From: an uncultured Clostridia bacterium
GTDB lineage: Bacteria > Bacillota > Clostridia > Lachnospirales > CAG-274
Direction: 5' to 3'
DNA length: 64,000 bases
Assembly (NCBI GenBank): GCA_947589665.1
Contig: CANQBJ010000003.1
Location: forward strand, 28,706-92,705
Of this stretch, positions 61,441-64,000 are shown one piece after another. Each line of letters starts with the position of its first letter. Positions within the stretch are counted from its first letter, which is position 1. Both the position numbers and the translations under genes were made by a program. The notes beneath the pieces were generated by a model, which was given only the letters and a program-made list of their open reading frames with translations, ran no database searches and was not told the origin of the DNA.

Positions 61441-62592
61441 TTAAATTCCTAATAACGGACCAAATACATCTAAAAGTTCATTTACATCTGCCATATCATA
61501 GCTTGCTGTAACAACTCTTTGGAATTCGCTCCTATCATCGGGTGATAAATCGTTATACATATTTCTTACAGTCTGACCGTCTGAAACTATATCATAGCTT
61601 GGATCTGCATAATAACTTTCCATTGCATTAAGAACAAATCTGGCAATATCTTTGAGATTTTCGTTATTTAATCTTAAAATAACAACATTTTTTGTAGTTC
61701 TGATAACATTATCAAGTGCTGACATCTGAGCGTCAGTAAGTGTGATATCGCCGCTGTTCTGAACTTCTGTGGTAGCCTCTGTTGTAGCTTCCGTAGTAGT
61801 TGCTGAAGATGATGATCCACTTGAACCGCTTGAGCTGCTTCCTGAACTGCCGCTTGAGCTGCTTCCACCGCCGCCACCTGAAGATGATGTTTTCTTAGTA
61901 GTGGTCTCTGTGGTTTTGTCTGTACTGCCCGTCTTTGTTGTAGCTTCAACAGACTTTGTTGTAGTCTCTGTTAAAGCTTCCTTATCGGCTGCAAAATTAA
62001 CAAGAGCCTTACATACCTCGCCTCTTGTAATATTGTCCTTAGCTCTGAATAAGCCTGCCTCCAAAGGCATAATATCGTTGTTTATAACAGCATCGACATA
62101 CTGTAAAGCCCATGGTGATACGGCATCAAGTATTTCGGGCTGTATTTCCTTATTTTCAAGCTTTGCCGCAAGAGCTATAACAACGCATGTCTGCTCTCTT
62201 GTAAAGTTGTTCTGAGGTCTGAATGTATTGTCCTCAAAGCCGTTTATATAGCCGTTGCTCTGAGCGATCCTTACTGCATTGTAGTACCATGCATTAGGAT
62301 TGGAATTATCTGCAAAATCAACTATACCTTCCTTTACATCTTCGTAGCCAAATACTCTGTTGAATACAGTCGTAAGCTCTGCTCTTGTAATAGTTGCATC
62401 GGGCTTGAATGTACCATCGGGATAACCCTTTAAATAGCCTGCGTCTGCCATTTTCTTAATAGCGGCGCCTGTATCGCTGCTGTAGTTTACATCGGAAAAG
62501 CTGACTGTTTCCTCTGCGGCAGATACTAAAGCTGCACCGGATATACAGCAAACAGCAACTATGGCTGCTCCTAATAAACTCTTTAATTTCAT
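61441..62592 (-). CDS. S-layer-homology (SLH) domain protein
   Basis: 383 residues. Signal peptide about 1-26. Three SLH repeats (about 30-190) with AGYLKGYPDGTFKPDATITRAELTTVF, NGYINGFEDNTFRPQNNFTREQTCVV and a shorter third unit ending ITRGEVCKALVNF. Next is a Thr-rich linker, a Gly/Ser stretch (SSSGGGGGSSSSGSSG...) and a second Thr-rich part (to about 280). The last 100 residues are a helical domain I do not recognise (ITLTDAQMSALDNVIRTTKNVV...). SLH domains bind pyruvylated wall polymers, so the C-terminal domain is shown at the surface. AGGAGG precedes the start. Confidence 0.9.
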   Translation of the reverse strand: MKLKSLLGAAIVAVCCISGAALVSAAEETVSFSDVNYSSDTGAAIKKMADAGYLKGYPDGTFKPDATITRAELTTVFNRVFGYEDVKEGIVDFADNSNPNAWYYNAVRIAQSNGYINGFEDNTFRPQNNFTREQTCVVIALAAKLENKEIQPEILDAVSPWALQYVDAVINNDIMPLEAGLFRAKDNITRGEVCKALVNFAADKEALTETTTKSVEATTKTGSTDKTTETTTKKTSSSGGGGGSSSSGSSGSSSSGSSGSSSSATTTEATTEATTEVQNSGDITLTDAQMSALDNVIRTTKNVVILRLNNENLKDIARFVLNAMESYYADPSYDIVSDGQTVRNMYNDLSPDDRSEFQRVVTASYDMADVNELLDVFGPLLGI

Positions 62593-62615
62593 ATAATATC
62601 CTCCTGTGTATTACT

Positions 62616-62651
62616 GCAAAAGAGATTGCCACAAGGACAATCTCTTTTTGC
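62616..62651 (-). terminator. Hairpin between the dockerin-like and SLH genes
   Basis: GCAAAAGAGATTG and CAATCTC-T-TTTTGC arms (62616-62628 and 62638-62651) close on a nine-base loop. It lies between the stop of the 62690-63676 gene and the SLH ribosome site, so it probably limits read-through. Confidence 0.65.
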
Positions 62652-62689
62652 ATTTTTTATTAAAATAAATATTTATGGTTGCTTATAAA

Positions 62690-63676
62690 TTACTTATATG
62701 AAGCGTTCTCATAAATTTCGATTGTAAATGTTTTAGCAGTACCTGCATTATTTGTAAATGTAACAGTAACCTTGTCGCCGAATACACTCTGTAAATCATT
62801 TACAGTCTTCTCAACATAATTATTTAAGCCTGCTGTGTAAACTGCATCAACTATAGTGTCTATTGCAGCATCATCAATCTTACCAGTATAAACTTTAGAT
62901 TCAATTTCGAATCCGCCCTTCTGGCCTAAAATTTCTAATGATCTCTTTGCAGCTTCCTTGACCTCATCAGCTGTAACGTCAGTTGGGAATACATCATAAG
63001 ACTTATCTCTGATAGTAGTAAGAGTTTCTTCTGTAAGAGAAACAGGTGTTTCATTAACGATTATGCCCTTAATAGCATCTAAAGCAGTCTTTCTTTCAGG
63101 ATGAGCTCTGTAAATAGGCTCAAGAGCATATTCAAGTCTTGACCAGCCCTTTGCCGTATAAATAGCAACCTGTTCGCCTGCACGTGACGTAAATTTAATT
63201 CTGTTGACTGAATCTGATATCTGACTTGCTCTTGAAGCGAAAGCCTTACCTGTAAGTTCATCGGTAACATCCTTGATCTTAGAATTGATAGTGCCAGTAA
63301 CCTCTACAAGACCATTAGGTGCAGGAGTAGTTGCTACATCCTTAAAACCATATTTAACAGGAGACTGTAAAATAGGTGTAGAAGTATATGCTCTTACTGC
63401 AACACCTTCTGTAACAGTATTAGGCATAAGTATCTGTCTCATTAATAATGCTGCATCTGCTGCGTCTGCTCTTTCACTTTCGGAAAGTATCTCGCCGTCA
63501 ACATTACCTGCTTGATTTGCTGCTTCAGAACCGCTTAAGATTTTTTCAACATCGTTTGCTGTTACACCAGCAGCACCGTCAACATCACCGCTACCTCTTC
63601 CAACAGCTGCGAAAGCAGAAGTAGTAGTCATTGCCATTGCTAAAACAATAGCAGTAAAGCTTAAAAGTTTTTTCAT
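62690..63676 (-). CDS. Secreted protein with N-terminal dockerin-like repeats
   Basis: 328 residues. Signal peptide about 1-23 (ending SAFA). Residues about 29-83 resemble a degenerate type I dockerin placed directly after the signal: GDVDGAAGVTANDVEKIL and then NVDGEILSESERADAADAALLMRQIL. The calcium loops are imperfect. The remaining 240 residues have no family I know. They include a Lys/Arg-poor mixed region (FASRASQISDSVNRIKFTSRAGEQVAIYTAKGWSRLEYALEP) and helical segments. Neighbours are an SLH protein downstream and another gene upstream, so a surface complex is possible. Confidence 0.7.
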   Translation of the reverse strand: MKKLLSFTAIVLAMAMTTTSAFAAVGRGSGDVDGAAGVTANDVEKILSGSEAANQAGNVDGEILSESERADAADAALLMRQILMPNTVTEGVAVRAYTSTPILQSPVKYGFKDVATTPAPNGLVEVTGTINSKIKDVTDELTGKAFASRASQISDSVNRIKFTSRAGEQVAIYTAKGWSRLEYALEPIYRAHPERKTALDAIKGIIVNETPVSLTEETLTTIRDKSYDVFPTDVTADEVKEAAKRSLEILGQKGGFEIESKVYTGKIDDAAIDTIVDAVYTAGLNNYVEKTVNDLQSVFGDKVTVTFTNNAGTAKTFTIEIYENASYK

Positions 63677-63692
63677 AATAATTTTCCTCCTA

Positions 63693-64000
63693 TTATTTCT
63701 TATTATTGTATAAGCTTAAATAATATGATTTTTTTAAGCTTTTTTCATTCTCATAGGCACTTCGCATAGTATTTACGATACTTGTATCTGCGCCTATGGA
63801 ATTAAGCTTCTGTGTAAGCTCGGATAACAATGCGTTCACTTGGGAATCTGCTTCACTCTCAAGAGAAGCCGCAGTACCAAGATATTTGGATATGAGTTCT
63901 TTTTTGCCCATTCCGTTTTTATGGTCAGCCTTGGCCTGGCCTATAAGATTACCAATACGTCCGAGATATGTAGCTTTAAGTGAATAAAGTCTCTGTGCGT
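63693..64000 (-). CDS. Hypothetical protein, C-terminal part (5' end outside window)
   Basis: The minus-strand frame is open to the window end and stops at 63693, giving about 102 residues. An ATG at 63911 is internal, because the frame continues upstream without a stop (AQRLYSLKATYLGRIGNLIGQAKAD...). The sequence is helical and rich in Ser, Lys and Ala, with no motif recognised. It is 16 bases before the dockerin-like gene and probably in the same transcript. Confidence 0.6.
   Translation of the reverse strand, partial: AQRLYSLKATYLGRIGNLIGQAKADHKNGMGKKELISKYLGTAASLESEADSQVNALLSELTQKLNSIGADTSIVNTMRSAYENEKSLKKSYYLSLYNNKK

Overview
The window reads as a low-GC, spore-forming member of the Clostridia (Bacillota). 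The lineage evidence is direct: a Gram-positive PolC, a SpoIIGA/SigE sporulation pair, a GerMN-type lipoprotein fragment, GroES/GroEL behind a CIRCE operator, a T-box in front of an aspS2-gatCAB operon, and strong AGGAGG ribosome binding sites with several TTG/GTG starts. Secreted proteins with SLH, cohesin, dockerin, LRR, pectin methylesterase and rhamnogalacturonan acetylesterase-type domains point to an anaerobic plant-polysaccharide (pectin) specialist. A gut pectin degrader such as Monoglobus would fit, but that is inference only.

Layout. 0-3 kb: tail of a GerMN gene, a ComEC membrane core, holA, then a terminator and a MITE-like palindromic element. 3-9.3 kb (minus): leuS; an ECF sigma factor with its DUF4179 anti-sigma partner; three poorly known genes including a DUF6062 protein. 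9.4-15.8 kb: an OGG1-like glycosylase, a DUF554 protein, groES-groEL, an M20 amidohydrolase, a C26 peptidase and a CBS-ACT protein. 15.9-21.4 kb: a MerR regulator divergent from a 1424-residue CE8+CE12 esterase, followed by a small ORF. 21.5-25.8 kb (minus): ilvE, gltX and a membrane/SGNH-like pair with a structured leader. 25.9-29.7 kb: a MoxR-DUF58-transglutaminase-like operon whose last product has lost the catalytic triad. 29.8-32.2 kb: an FAH-family protein, a small membrane protein, repeat element copy A and an RpiB-like gene.

32.4-43.4 kb (minus) is the conserved pyrH-frr-uppS-cdsA-dxr-rseP-ispG-polC block, with a 129-bp tandem repeat between pyrH and frr. 43.5-49 kb (minus) is accessory: a cohesin-type surface protein, a dockerin-bearing LRR/GLUG protein, two small genes (one encoding an HTH protein that appears to start at a non-canonical codon), a palindrome-rich spacer and a serine recombinase. 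49.1-54.2 kb: T-box, aspS2, gatC, gatA, gatB, making Asn-tRNA(Asn) through the indirect pathway. 54.2-64 kb: sigE-spoIIGA, a copper-amine-oxidase-N-like secreted protein, an SGNH+MBOAT acyl-transfer pair, DUF4321-maf, repeat element copy B, a VanZ-like protein, an SLH protein, a dockerin-like secreted protein and a partial gene.

The least expected signal is a non-coding element of about 240-280 bp present twice (31182-31419 plus strand; 60710-60992 minus strand). Each copy sits in the 3' UTR of the preceding gene, in the same orientation relative to it, and is bracketed by an exact 23- or 30-bp duplication of that gene's own terminator hairpin. The two copies share conserved blocks separated by stems whose sequence differs but whose pairing is kept. 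This looks like an uncharacterised structured mobile RNA/DNA element that targets intrinsic terminators.
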